Shown here in pieces: positions 14,507 to 22,536 of a stretch of 24,177 nt of DNA. The notes beneath the pieces are model-generated. The model was not told where the DNA came from, searched no databases, and saw only the letters and a list, made by a program, of their open reading frames with translations. The DNA comes from Sulfidibacterium sp964473895 (lineage in GTDB: Bacteria > Bacteroidota > Bacteroidia > Bacteroidales > F082), in NCBI GenBank assembly GCA_964473895.1, contig CAYYRE010000026.1:1-24177 (forward strand), read 5' to 3'. The translations under genes and the position numbers were made by a program. Every line of letters begins with the position of its first letter. Position 1 is the first letter of the stretch.

Positions 14507-17101
14507 ATGAAACGTGCAAATTTACTTTTAACCCTGCTGGTCAGCCTGCTTTTTGCAGGATCCACAATTGCCCAGGGTGTTGTACAGGGCATCGTCATGG
14601 ATGCCAGTAGCCATGAGACCCTAGTGGGGGCCACCGTGGTTGTGGAAGGGACAACGGCTGGTATTACCACCAATTTGGATGGTAGCTTTACTTTGATTGC
14701 CCCCGCCGGCAACCAAAAGTTAAAGATTTCTTATGTGGGTTACGAACCCAAAGAAATCAGCCTGACTATTAAAAACGGGGCGACTTACAACCTCGGTAAA
14801 ATCAACCTGAAGAGCAGTGCCATTGGTCTGCAACAGGTGAATGTGCTGGCTTCGGTGGCTGTGGACAGAAAAACACCGGTAGCTGTTTCCACCATTAACT
14901 CCAAAACCATTGCCGACCAACTGGGTACGAGGGATTTACCTTCGGTTATGGTCAACACCCCCAACGTTTATGTAACCCCGACCGGTGGCGGTTACGGAGA
15001 CTCCCGTATCAATGTGCGTGGTTTCGACCAAAGAAACGTGGCTGTTATGATCAACGGTATTCCGGTGAATGATATGGAAAACGGTTGGGTTTATTGGTCC
15101 AACTGGGCAGGTTTGGGTGACGCTACACGTTCGATTCAGATTCAACGTGGTTTGGGAGCTTCCAAACTGGCTATCAACTCTGTCGGTGGTACCATTAACA
15201 TTATCACCAAAACTTCCGACATGAACAAAGGCGGTTCCATTTACATGTCCACCACCGATTACGGTCTTTTGAAACAGATGTTGACCCTTTCGACCGGTAA
15301 ACTGAAAAGCGGAACCTCCATTACTTTTGTGGGTTCGCATACCGCCGGTAACGGATACATTGATGCTACCTGGGTAAAAGCCTGGTCCTACTTCCTGTCG
15401 GTTTCCCAGGAAATCAACAAAAACAACCAGTTGGTATTCACCCTGATCGGTGCTCCCCAACAACACGGCCAACGGAACGGTTATTACATGCTGACACCTC
15501 AGATGTATGACAAATACGGCCCCAAATACAACGAAAACTGGGGATGGCGCGGTGGCGAACAGTTGAACGAACGTGTCAACTTTTACCACAAACCGCAAAT
15601 GGCTTTGAACTGGTATTGGAAAATCAATGAAAAAGCCCATTTGGCCACTTCGGCTTACTATTCGTTCGGTAAAGGCGGCGGGTCCGGTCCTTTGGGATAC
15701 GGTGCTTACAAATACGAACCCCCGAAAACTGCCTTCGGTCAGTATGACTGGGATGCCATGGGACAAATCAATGCCGGTAACATTGATACGGCCAATGCCC
15801 GTATGGTCGGAGCTTATTATATCAGCCGCGGAGACACCGTATTTGAAGCCCGCTCGCAACACATCATCCGTAACACGAACAATAACCACCAGTGGTATGG
15901 TTTACTTTCCACTTTAAACGTTAACTTCAGTGATATGTGGAAACTAACCGCCGGTATTGACATGCGTCATTACAAAGGCGAACATTACCGTGAAGTGAGA
16001 GACTTGCTCGGTGGTGATTATTGGTACGACCGTGCCTTCGGTGCAACCAAAGTAGGTGACAAAATTGCCTACTGGAACGATGGGATTGTTTCCTATGCCG
16101 GGGTTTTTGCCCAAATGGAATACACCAAAGGCATTTTCAATGCTTTTGCCACCGGTACTTTCTCCAACACATGGGATACCCGTGTGGATTATTACAATTA
16201 TACCCCCGGCGTGGGTGAACGCAGCAAAACACTTTCCAATGTGGGTTACGACTTTAAATTGGGTGCCAACCTGAACATTTCGGAAAGAAGCAACGTTTTC
16301 ATTCACGGCGGTTATTACTCTCGTGTACCTTTCTTCCGCTTCATGTTCCTGAATTACAGAAATGATGTGAACAATAACCTGGCCAACGAAAAGATTTCGG
16401 CTCTCGAAGCAGGGTACAACTACCTTGCCCCTAAATTCACCGCCCGTGTCAACGCCTATTATACCGTTTGGTCGGACATCAACCTGCTGACCGGTTTCCG
16501 GGCTGACAACGGCAACTATGTCAATGCTTTTATGGCTGACCTGAAAGAGGTACATACCGGTATTGAAATCGAAGCTACATGGAAAGCGACCCGTTGGATG
16601 CGCCTCGGCGGCATGATGAACTTCGGCAACTGGAAATATGCCAACGATGCTACCGCCACCTTATATGATGATCAAACCCATCAGGAAATCGGTAAAGGAA
16701 CCATTTATACCAAAGACCTGAAAATTGGTGACCAACCGCAAACTTCTTACGGTTTAAACGGAACATTTAAAGTAACACGGAAGCTCACGCTGAGTGCCCA
16801 TTACCTGTACTATGCCAATCTGTATGCGCACTTTACACCCGAAACCCGTAAAAACCCCAACGACCGTGCACAGGCCTACAAACTGCCCAACTACGGTATG
16901 CTGAACATGCGTTTGGGCTGGGCTTTCAAAATTGCCGGTCTGGATTCGTATTTCAACTGGAATGTTTATAACGTAACCGATAACGTAACCCTGGTTGAAG
17001 CAGAAGACAAATACGATGCTGCTACCGGAACCCACGTATTCAAAAAAGGTTTCTACAGCTGGGGACGTAACATGAACTTCTCGCTGAAGATCAAATTCTA
17101 A
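14507..17101 (+). CDS. TonB-dependent outer-membrane receptor, paralogue of the riboswitch-controlled receptor
   Basis: An 864-residue receptor with a signal peptide (MKRANLLLTLLVSLLFAGSTIAQ) and a carboxypeptidase-regulatory-like domain (about 25-108). The plug has INVRGFDQRNVAVMINGIPV, GWVYWSNWAGLGD and NSVGGTINIITK, and the barrel ends in KIKF. It aligns throughout with the upstream receptor: both have TPV.VSTI, YWSNW, the tract G.PQ.HGQR, NFYHKP and NDRAQ/QDRAQ.Y.(L/F)P near the end. The pair therefore arose by tandem duplication and has diverged. It probably takes up a related ligand, perhaps another flavin form, but no riboswitch precedes it and the ligand is unknown. No SusD-like lipoprotein accompanies it. 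A strong terminator follows the stop by 19 bases. Confidence 0.93.
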   Translation: MKRANLLLTLLVSLLFAGSTIAQGVVQGIVMDASSHETLVGATVVVEGTTAGITTNLDGSFTLIAPAGNQKLKISYVGYEPKEISLTIKNGATYNLGKINLKSSAIGLQQVNVLASVAVDRKTPVAVSTINSKTIADQLGTRDLPSVMVNTPNVYVTPTGGGYGDSRINVRGFDQRNVAVMINGIPVNDMENGWVYWSNWAGLGDATRSIQIQRGLGASKLAINSVGGTINIITKTSDMNKGGSIYMSTTDYGLLKQMLTLSTGKLKSGTSITFVGSHTAGNGYIDATWVKAWSYFLSVSQEINKNNQLVFTLIGAPQQHGQRNGYYMLTPQMYDKYGPKYNENWGWRGGEQLNERVNFYHKPQMALNWYWKINEKAHLATSAYYSFGKGGGSGPLGYGAYKYEPPKTAFGQYDWDAMGQINAGNIDTANARMVGAYYISRGDTVFEARSQHIIRNTNNNHQWYGLLSTLNVNFSDMWKLTAGIDMRHYKGEHYREVRDLLGGDYWYDRAFGATKVGDKIAYWNDGIVSYAGVFAQMEYTKGIFNAFATGTFSNTWDTRVDYYNYTPGVGERSKTLSNVGYDFKLGANLNISERSNVFIHGGYYSRVPFFRFMFLNYRNDVNNNLANEKISALEAGYNYLAPKFTARVNAYYTVWSDINLLTGFRADNGNYVNAFMADLKEVHTGIEIEATWKATRWMRLGGMMNFGNWKYANDATATLYDDQTHQEIGKGTIYTKDLKIGDQPQTSYGLNGTFKVTRKLTLSAHYLYYANLYAHFTPETRKNPNDRAQAYKLPNYGMLNMRLGWAFKIAGLDSYFNWNVYNVTDNVTLVEAEDKYDAATGTHVFKKGFYSWGRNMNFSLKIKF

Positions 17102-17120
17102 AATTGCCTTTCGCAATCAA

Positions 17121-17151
17121 AAAAGCCCCTTTGTTTGAAGGGGCTTTTTTT
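17121..17151 (+). terminator. Intrinsic terminator after the second receptor
   Basis: AAAAGCCCCTT (17121-17131) pairs with AAGGGGCTTTT (17138-17148) across a 6-base loop, followed by a run of T. It separates the receptor transcript from the phosphodiesterase gene, which starts 25 bases later. TATCTTTC at 17153-17160 just after it is a one-mismatch -7 box that could start the next transcript. Confidence 0.9.
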
Positions 17152-17175
17152 ATATCTTTCCAAAAATTTTAGCTT

Positions 17176-18411
17176 ATGAAATCCACAAAAACAGATCAAT
17201 GGATATTTTCGGTTTTGGCACTCATCGTATTCTTGTTCGCCGGATGTGATAAAACCATAAAAAACGAGCGTGACCCGTCGCAAAAGCCGTATGTAGTCAT
17301 GCTTTCGCTGGATGGATTCCGTTGGGATTATCCTCAACATGCCAAAACACCGGTCTTGGATTCGCTGAAAAAAGCCGGTGTTTTTGCCGAAATGATCCCC
17401 AGTTTTCCCACCAAAACGTTTCCCAACCATTATACCATGGCCACCGGGCTCTATCCGGATCATCACGGCATTGTACTGAACACGTTTTATGCTACCGACC
17501 TGCACATGAAGTACAGCATTTCAGACCGGGCCTCGGTGGGCAACGGCATTTTTTACGGCGGCGAACCCATTTGGGTCACAGCCCAAAAACAGGGTATGCA
17601 TGCCGCTACACTTTTCTGGGTAGGCTCTGAAGCAGCCATTGAAGGCATCCGCCCGGATATCTGGTATCCATACAACCATACCTTGCCCTTTACATCACGC
17701 ATCGACAGTTTGGTACGATGGCTTTCATTTCCCGATTCCATCCGTCCCCATCTCATCCTGTGGTACTACCCCGAACCCGATGGATACGGGCACCATTACG
17801 GCCCTGCCGGGAAAAAAACGATCCAAATGGTGGAACAACTCGACCAATGGCTGGGAAAATTCTTCACAGCCATGCGGAAACTGCCTGTTTATGATAAATT
17901 GAACTTCATCATCACCTCCGATCACGGCATGGGCCCTATCTCCAACGACAGGGAAATCCTGCTGGATCATTTTATCGACACCTCCAACCTGACCTACAAA
18001 GATGGAGGAAATCCGGTATATAACCTTGGCGTAAAAAAAGGAAAACTGGAAAAAGTGTACGGGCAACTGAAAAAAGTACCGCACCTCAAAGTATGGAAAC
18101 ACGACAGCCTGCCGGCAAGGCTGCATTACGGTACCAATATACGCACCCACGACCTGACCATAGTGGCCGATTCCAACTGGAGCATCTATTGGTCGTGGCA
18201 TGTGGGACACGGCAACGGCACCCACGGCTATGATAACCGGTGGCGCGCCATGCATGCTATTTTTTATGCTGCCGGCCCGGCTTTTAAAAAGGGATATACA
18301 CAAAAAAGCTTTGAAAACGTTGACCTCTATCCCCTCATTGCCAAGATCTTGCATCTTCAACCTGCAAAAACCGATGGCAAATTACAGGAGGTGGAGGGAA
18401 TGCTTCAATAA
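17176..18411 (+). CDS. Lipoprotein nucleotide pyrophosphatase/phosphodiesterase (NPP family)
   Basis: A 411-residue alkaline-phosphatase-superfamily enzyme of the NPP type, which hydrolyses phosphodiester or pyrophosphate bonds of nucleotides and dinucleotides. Its lipoprotein signal ends in LFAGC with lipid-carrying Cys24. The two-zinc site is complete: Asp46 (SLDGFRWD), nucleophile Thr81 (FPTKTFPNHY), Asn102 (GIVLN), Asp202 and His206 (EPDGYGHHYGP), Asp249/His250 (ITSDHGMG) and His350 (GTHGYDN). Family markers YGGEPIW and FENVDLYPL also match bacterial and animal NPPs. It should sit in the periplasm or on the cell surface. Next to predicted flavin receptors, cleavage of FAD to FMN and AMP is an attractive role; other nucleotide substrates are equally possible. 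Confidence 0.9.
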   Translation: MKSTKTDQWIFSVLALIVFLFAGCDKTIKNERDPSQKPYVVMLSLDGFRWDYPQHAKTPVLDSLKKAGVFAEMIPSFPTKTFPNHYTMATGLYPDHHGIVLNTFYATDLHMKYSISDRASVGNGIFYGGEPIWVTAQKQGMHAATLFWVGSEAAIEGIRPDIWYPYNHTLPFTSRIDSLVRWLSFPDSIRPHLILWYYPEPDGYGHHYGPAGKKTIQMVEQLDQWLGKFFTAMRKLPVYDKLNFIITSDHGMGPISNDREILLDHFIDTSNLTYKDGGNPVYNLGVKKGKLEKVYGQLKKVPHLKVWKHDSLPARLHYGTNIRTHDLTIVADSNWSIYWSWHVGHGNGTHGYDNRWRAMHAIFYAAGPAFKKGYTQKSFENVDLYPLIAKILHLQPAKTDGKLQEVEGMLQ

Positions 18412-18507
18412 AAACCCCTTTGCAATTACAATATCCGGTTTACCGCTATCACGTTCCGTTGGATCCCATCACGGAATACCTCTCTTTTTGCTTTTGATGT
18501 ATCATCA

Positions 18508-18542
18508 TTCCCATTTTGGGAAACAGTTTCCCGAAATGGGAA
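18508..18542. repeat. Pair of 15-bp palindromic sites forming a 35-base inverted repeat
   Basis: Site 1 is TTCCCATTTTGGGAA (18508-18522) and site 2 is TTCCCGAAATGGGAA (18528-18542), with start points exactly 20 bases apart, about two helical turns. Together they form a long inverted repeat whose 16-base arms pair fully in RNA apart from one G-U wobble, around the loop CAG. It could be a double operator on DNA or a hairpin ending the upstream phosphodiesterase transcript, although no long T run follows. The same motif recurs at 22349-22363 and 24076-24090. Confidence 0.7.
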
Positions 18543-18550
18543 TACTTTTG
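18543..18550 (+). promoter_or_regulatory. -7 box abutting the paired palindromes
   Basis: TACTTTTG matches TAnnTTTG and begins at the base after the second palindrome. If active, the palindromes would cover its -33 region, an arrangement suited to repression. The resulting leader to 18866 would be about 310 bases, which is long. Confidence 0.35.
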
Positions 18551-18696
18551 GACATCCCCCTTCCCTTAATGTCTTTTTAAATCACTATTATACAGTACCT
18601 TAAATTGTATTTTACTGGATTGGTACAAGCATTGCATTATGGTAAAACGGAGCATTGCGTGCACAAAACAATATATCGACAGTTATGAAATTTGTA

Positions 18697-18704
18697 TATA
18701 TTTG
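18697..18704 (+). promoter_or_regulatory. -7 box in the leader of the LruC lipoprotein gene
   Basis: TATATTTG matches TAnnTTTG exactly and would give a leader of about 155 bases to the start at 18866. No clear -33 element accompanies it. Confidence 0.45.
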
Positions 18705-18865
18705 CCGGCCGAAAAAGGAAAAAAGTTTACTGCATAACGGCAGTGACCTGTTACATGAGTTCTGGGTAAGTCCTCCTATTGAAATGCGACATAATTATAT
18801 TGCCATCCGTAAAGTTGTAGGGAACCTATTTTACTATACGGGTATTTAAATAGCTTTTAAACTGA

Positions 18866-20674
18866 ATGAAAAAACTTGTTTACATATTAACGGCTTTTTT
18901 GGTCTTTGGTCTTTGGACATGCTCCAAGCCGGACTTATACGAAGGAACAGAAGGCCATCGTGAAGTCCGGAGCATGAATGATCTTGTGGTGGATCCTCAT
19001 TTTAACTGGAAAACTACTCAAACAGTAGCAGTGGACATAAAGTTGCCCACCGATTTGAACGTACTGCCCCTCACCATTGAAAGCAAAGATGGAAAGCGGG
19101 TCTATTTTACCGGCTATCCTGAAAACGAAAGTAATGAACTGAAAACTAAGATTACCATTCCCACCTACGAAAAGCAACTCCGGATCACCTTTGCCAAGCA
19201 GGCACACGTTTCAGCAAGGATAGTACCTGTTGCGGGGAAGCAGCTGTATTACAACCTGGCAGGCCAGCTCAAAAGTGTGAAAATGGTTTGCGACCTGACC
19301 GGACTGCGCAGTTATTCGCAAGGCGGATGGCATGCCCCGGCCCATGGCAACAATGCCGGTGTGCTCCGCGACAACCATTTTAATGATGTTTTTCCTACCG
19401 GATTGGTGGTGGGCGATCCCAACCATTACACCATGACTTTTACTTCTGCCGCTGCCGTAGCGCACTTTCTACCGGCAGGAGGCAATTCACATGTTTTAAC
19501 CCAAAACCTGACCAACCCGGCCAATGCTTCCCTCACAGGTGAATGGGCCGGCCAGATCGTAGCTGCTGTTTTGAATGTGGCATTTAACGACAAAGGTTAT
19601 CTCGGGTCGGGACCCAACAAATTAAAAGATTTGGTTTTCCTGGCAGGTCCCTTTCAGGGAATGTCTGTTGCCAATTTTCTTGCTGTAGCCAACAAGGCCA
19701 TTGGCGGAGGCGGTTTGAGTGGATTTAGCATCAACGAGATTGCTTATGCAGCCGAACAAATCAACACCAATTTTGAAAATGGACACGACTTGAACTATTT
19801 CACCTGTCCATCCAACGGGGGAAGCGGTGGCGGAGGCAATGGCACCGGTCCCACAGAAGTCCATTCGACGGGAACCCTGGCTTACGAAGATCTTTGGCCC
19901 TGGAAAGGAGATTACGATTTTAACGATTTGGTCATCAATTATGATTTCGATATTTTTAAGAATGTGCACGAGCAAATCCGGCACATTACCGCTACATTTG
20001 TGATTTATGCTTTCGGGGCATCCTATTACAATGGTTTCGGATTTGAACTGCCCGGTGTTTCGCCGGATGCGCTGCTTAGCGTAACAGGTTCCCGTTTGAA
20101 ACCCTCTTCATATGTTCATTTACGTACCAACGGTTTGGAAGAAGGCCAGCCCCATGCCACGGTGATTGTTTTTGATGATGCTTTTGATGTTATGCCTTCA
20201 CCGGGAGGAGGTATTGGTGTCAATACGGTACCCTCTGCTCCTTATGTTACGCCCGACACGATTGTGATTGAAATGCGTTTTATGAACAACGGGGTACCGG
20301 CACCCGGCGGGCCGGTCACTTTTTCCCAGTTGGATATCGGCAACTTCAATCCTTTTCTCATGGTCAACCAGCAACGTGGGGTGGAAGTACATTTGCCGGG
20401 TTATCCACCGACAGCCCTTGCCAACCAACAACTCATCGGTACGGGCCAGGATGATGGCAACCACGGGACGGACAGGTATTACCGAACCATAAACAACCTG
20501 CCGTGGGCCATTAACATCCCCGAAGTATTTAGTTACCCTATTGAAAAGCAGGATATTACCGGCGCATTCCTTCATTTTGCCGAATGGGCGGAAAGCGACG
20601 GACAAAGCTATCCCGACTGGTACAAAGACAAACCGGGATACCGGAACGAAAATTTAATTTATCACCATCAATAG
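18866..20674 (+). CDS. LruC-domain lipoprotein
   Basis: A 602-residue predicted lipoprotein. The N-terminus is a hydrophobic signal followed by LWTCSKP; Cys19 is the likely lipid site, although Thr before it is an imperfect lipobox. The start of the mature part has DPHFNWKTT, common in Bacteroidota LruC proteins, followed by a beta-rich region (about 50-140). A middle region (about 165-310) has NHFNDVFPTGLVVGD and AGQIVAAVLNVAF. A GGSGGGGNGTG linker (318-328) leads into the C-terminal LruC/DUF4842 domain (about 338-595), marked by YEDLWPWKGDYDFNDLVINYD. The function of this domain is not established. It is the first gene of an operon with a thioester-like lipoprotein 13 bases downstream, suggesting a shared surface structure. 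Confidence 0.85.
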   Translation: MKKLVYILTAFLVFGLWTCSKPDLYEGTEGHREVRSMNDLVVDPHFNWKTTQTVAVDIKLPTDLNVLPLTIESKDGKRVYFTGYPENESNELKTKITIPTYEKQLRITFAKQAHVSARIVPVAGKQLYYNLAGQLKSVKMVCDLTGLRSYSQGGWHAPAHGNNAGVLRDNHFNDVFPTGLVVGDPNHYTMTFTSAAAVAHFLPAGGNSHVLTQNLTNPANASLTGEWAGQIVAAVLNVAFNDKGYLGSGPNKLKDLVFLAGPFQGMSVANFLAVANKAIGGGGLSGFSINEIAYAAEQINTNFENGHDLNYFTCPSNGGSGGGGNGTGPTEVHSTGTLAYEDLWPWKGDYDFNDLVINYDFDIFKNVHEQIRHITATFVIYAFGASYYNGFGFELPGVSPDALLSVTGSRLKPSSYVHLRTNGLEEGQPHATVIVFDDAFDVMPSPGGGIGVNTVPSAPYVTPDTIVIEMRFMNNGVPAPGGPVTFSQLDIGNFNPFLMVNQQRGVEVHLPGYPPTALANQQLIGTGQDDGNHGTDRYYRTINNLPWAINIPEVFSYPIEKQDITGAFLHFAEWAESDGQSYPDWYKDKPGYRNENLIYHHQ

Positions 20675-20687
20675 AAACAGACGCCTC

Positions 20688-22133
20688 GTGAAACTGCTGC
20701 ACACCATAAAACTGCTGGCACTTTTTGCGCTGATATTTTCGGCCGTCTCCTGCGAAAAACAGCCATTGGCACCAATGGAACAAACCAAAGAAGTGGTTTT
20801 CAGCAGTAAGGCTATTGAGAACAATTTATTAAAAACAGTAGTTGCCCCGCCTGATTACGCCATCGTAAAAATCAACGACAAAACTTTCAAAATACCTGTT
20901 TACCAAGCCAACGGACAAATTTATACAACGGCCATCAAACTGGAACCGGGAGAATATACGCTTCAACTGTTTGTTTTAATGCGGTCCGTAAATCCGGAAA
21001 GCGATTCCACGAATGATGTGCCTGTTTACGCCCTGCCCATGGCCGGTTCGGTTTATGCCGCTTTTGTTCGACAACCGGCCGGATTCCACTTTAGCGTAGG
21101 CACACTGAATAAAGAAGAAGTACCCATAGAGGTTTTGTTTTTCAAACCGGAAGACTACCAAAAGTTCGGGTTTGATTTCACCATTTTGCCACATACGGCT
21201 TTCCGCAGCCAACGGTTTGCCGGCCGTTTCTTTCCTTCGGATATAAACGCTTATGCCGGATCGCTGTACCAATCACAAGCCAACGGGCTACAACCTGAAA
21301 TGCCGGCCATTTTCCGCATAGATGTTTACCGGAACGGCCATTTTGTAAAATCTTATACCAATGAAGGAAAAGACGCCAGCCGGCCGCTGGAGGTCAGCTA
21401 CCCGGATGACAAACAAAGTACCGATCATTTTCGGTTTGATTTGTATTTATATGCCCGGAAGGGAAATGGCTTTGGTTACCGGTTTATCCATTCCTGGTAT
21501 TTTCAAGATGACCAACAGTTGCAGCACGACAGCAACGGTATTGTCCGGTTTGTTGTAGGAAATGCCCAACAACAGGCCAACTATATTTTCGGGCCCGTGC
21601 TGAACCTACCGGAAAACTGTACCTTAACGGTCGATCCGGGATATGCTCCGGGCAGTCTCGGAACCTATTTTGATGGCCGGTTACAAAATATTCCGGCCGG
21701 CTATGCCATGCCAAATGGTACCGGCCCTTTTTGGTGCGGCACCGACACCGTGAGTATCAACCTGGGCCATCCGTACAATATGAAGGTTTTCAGCTCTATG
21801 GCCCCGGATGAGCTACCGCTTTATGCAAAACATCCCAGACGCTGGAATGCCATCAACTGGCTCTTCAACCACCTGGACAGGTATGCTTTTTATGATTGGG
21901 ACATTTTGCAAGGTGCCTGTTGGATGATTTTGAACGACTGGAACGGTTTGGGCCACAGCGGCGTTTCGGATGCCAACTCGGTGGTTTTGCGGATGGCTGC
22001 CGATGCCCGTCAACACGTCGATTTTATCCCGGACTTCGGACAAAAAGCAGCCGTCATTTTTATCCCCGTCAATACCCCACCGGACGAAACAACACCAAAG
22101 GTACAAGTGGTATTTTCGTTTGTGGATATATAA
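20688..22133 (+). CDS. Lipoprotein with thioester-domain-like C-terminus, paralogue 1
   Basis: A 481-residue lipoprotein starting with GTG, 13 bases after the LruC stop. The signal ends in SAVSC, with lipid-carrying Cys22. Residues 55-290 form a beta-rich region shared with the paralogue at 22537 (YTTAIKLEPGEYTL, YAGSLYQSQANGLQPEMPAIF, TDHFRFDLYLY). The C-terminal part, about 305-460, has Cys350 in PFWCGTD, then INWLFNHLDRY and Gln408 in LQGACW. In Gram-positive thioester domains a Cys in a YC(I)D context bonds to a Gln in a TQ.AIW context. The same order and context here suggest an internal Cys-Gln thioester; a disulphide with conserved Cys311 is the main alternative. The partner or substrate is unknown. 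Confidence 0.8.
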   Translation: MKLLHTIKLLALFALIFSAVSCEKQPLAPMEQTKEVVFSSKAIENNLLKTVVAPPDYAIVKINDKTFKIPVYQANGQIYTTAIKLEPGEYTLQLFVLMRSVNPESDSTNDVPVYALPMAGSVYAAFVRQPAGFHFSVGTLNKEEVPIEVLFFKPEDYQKFGFDFTILPHTAFRSQRFAGRFFPSDINAYAGSLYQSQANGLQPEMPAIFRIDVYRNGHFVKSYTNEGKDASRPLEVSYPDDKQSTDHFRFDLYLYARKGNGFGYRFIHSWYFQDDQQLQHDSNGIVRFVVGNAQQQANYIFGPVLNLPENCTLTVDPGYAPGSLGTYFDGRLQNIPAGYAMPNGTGPFWCGTDTVSINLGHPYNMKVFSSMAPDELPLYAKHPRRWNAINWLFNHLDRYAFYDWDILQGACWMILNDWNGLGHSGVSDANSVVLRMAADARQHVDFIPDFGQKAAVIFIPVNTPPDETTPKVQVVFSFVDI

Positions 22134-22348
22134 ATAAAATATGATTTTTTAAATGATTAAAAACAAGTTTAGGACATTAGCAAGATAGATGTTAACCCAC
22201 AAACCTTTTATTGAACAACCGTTTTTTCCGCTTTTATAAAGATGAACTTTTTTATTCAGTAAAAAACAACACCTTACATATCATGAATATCAAAATCAAC
22301 CAGATGACAACCATGCTTTTTATCAGCAATTTACTTTGGGAATCATTC

Positions 22349-22363
22349 TTCCCATTTTGGGAA
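22349..22363. promoter_or_regulatory. Third copy of the TTCCC-N5-GGGAA palindrome
   Basis: TTCCCATTTTGGGAA is identical to site 1 at 18508-18522. It lies about 60 bases upstream of the probable -7 region and 173 bases upstream of the start at 22537. An additional half-site (TGGGAA at 22337-22342) precedes it by six bases. Confidence 0.6.
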
Positions 22364-22404
22364 AATTTGATAAACAAAAACGTTACAATAACCCTATTTT
22401 TAAC

Positions 22405-22431
22405 TTGATTTTCAATTTCTTATATATTTTG
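22405..22431 (+). promoter_or_regulatory. Possible promoter of the second thioester-like lipoprotein gene
   Basis: TTG at 22405-22407 and a TATTTTG-like -7 element at 22425-22431 are spaced by 17 bases. The -7 element is one base short of TAnnTTTG, so the match is approximate. The leader to 22537 would be about 100 bases. Confidence 0.35.
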
Positions 22432-22536
22432 GCAAAATGATTGTTCAACAAATAAAAAAGGCAACTAACAAAAGAAAAAATAAATAAAAACAAATAAATT
22501 TAATTAATCATTTTAATCATTTTATTATTAACTATC

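Larger units (their letters stand above)
18412..18865. other. 454-base intergenic region upstream of the LruC lipoprotein operon
   Basis: Holds the paired palindromes at 18508-18542, a -7 box directly after them, and a second -7 box at 18697-18704. It also has a small hairpin (ACTGC 18729-18733 with GCAGT 18740-18744) in the long A/T-rich leader. No convincing gene is present; a 64-codon open frame at 18655-18849 overlaps the second promoter and resembles nothing known. No recognisable riboswitch class was seen. Confidence 0.6.
22134..22536. other. 403-base A/T-rich intergenic region upstream of the second thioester-like gene
   Basis: Contains one palindrome at 22349-22363, an extra half-site TTTGGGAA at 22335-22342, and a possible promoter near 22405-22431. 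The leader before 22537 is almost entirely A and T. No gene or clear terminator for the upstream operon was found; a 65-codon A/T-rich open frame at 22211-22408 looks accidental. Confidence 0.55.

Noticed and set aside
14936..15889. A 317-codon minus-strand frame within the second receptor
   Set aside because: Antisense to the conserved plug and barrel coding sequence; composition is that of a shadow frame.
11704..17101. Polysaccharide utilisation locus (SusC/SusD system)
   Set aside because: There are two SusC-like receptors but no SusD-like lipoprotein and no glycoside hydrolase; the riboswitch points to a flavin instead.
18508..18542. Reading the inverted repeat as a CRISPR-like or insertion-sequence end
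   Set aside because: There are no spaced direct repeats, no transposase gene and no target duplications; single copies of the same motif elsewhere point to a regulatory site or hairpin.
18655..18849. A 64-codon plus-strand frame upstream of the LruC gene
   Set aside because: It overlaps a -7 box, lacks any family resemblance and has no ribosome-binding context; more likely leader sequence.
22211..22408. A 65-codon A/T-rich frame upstream of the second thioester-like gene
   Set aside because: Composition is that of A/T-rich intergenic DNA and it spans the palindrome; no coding signature.
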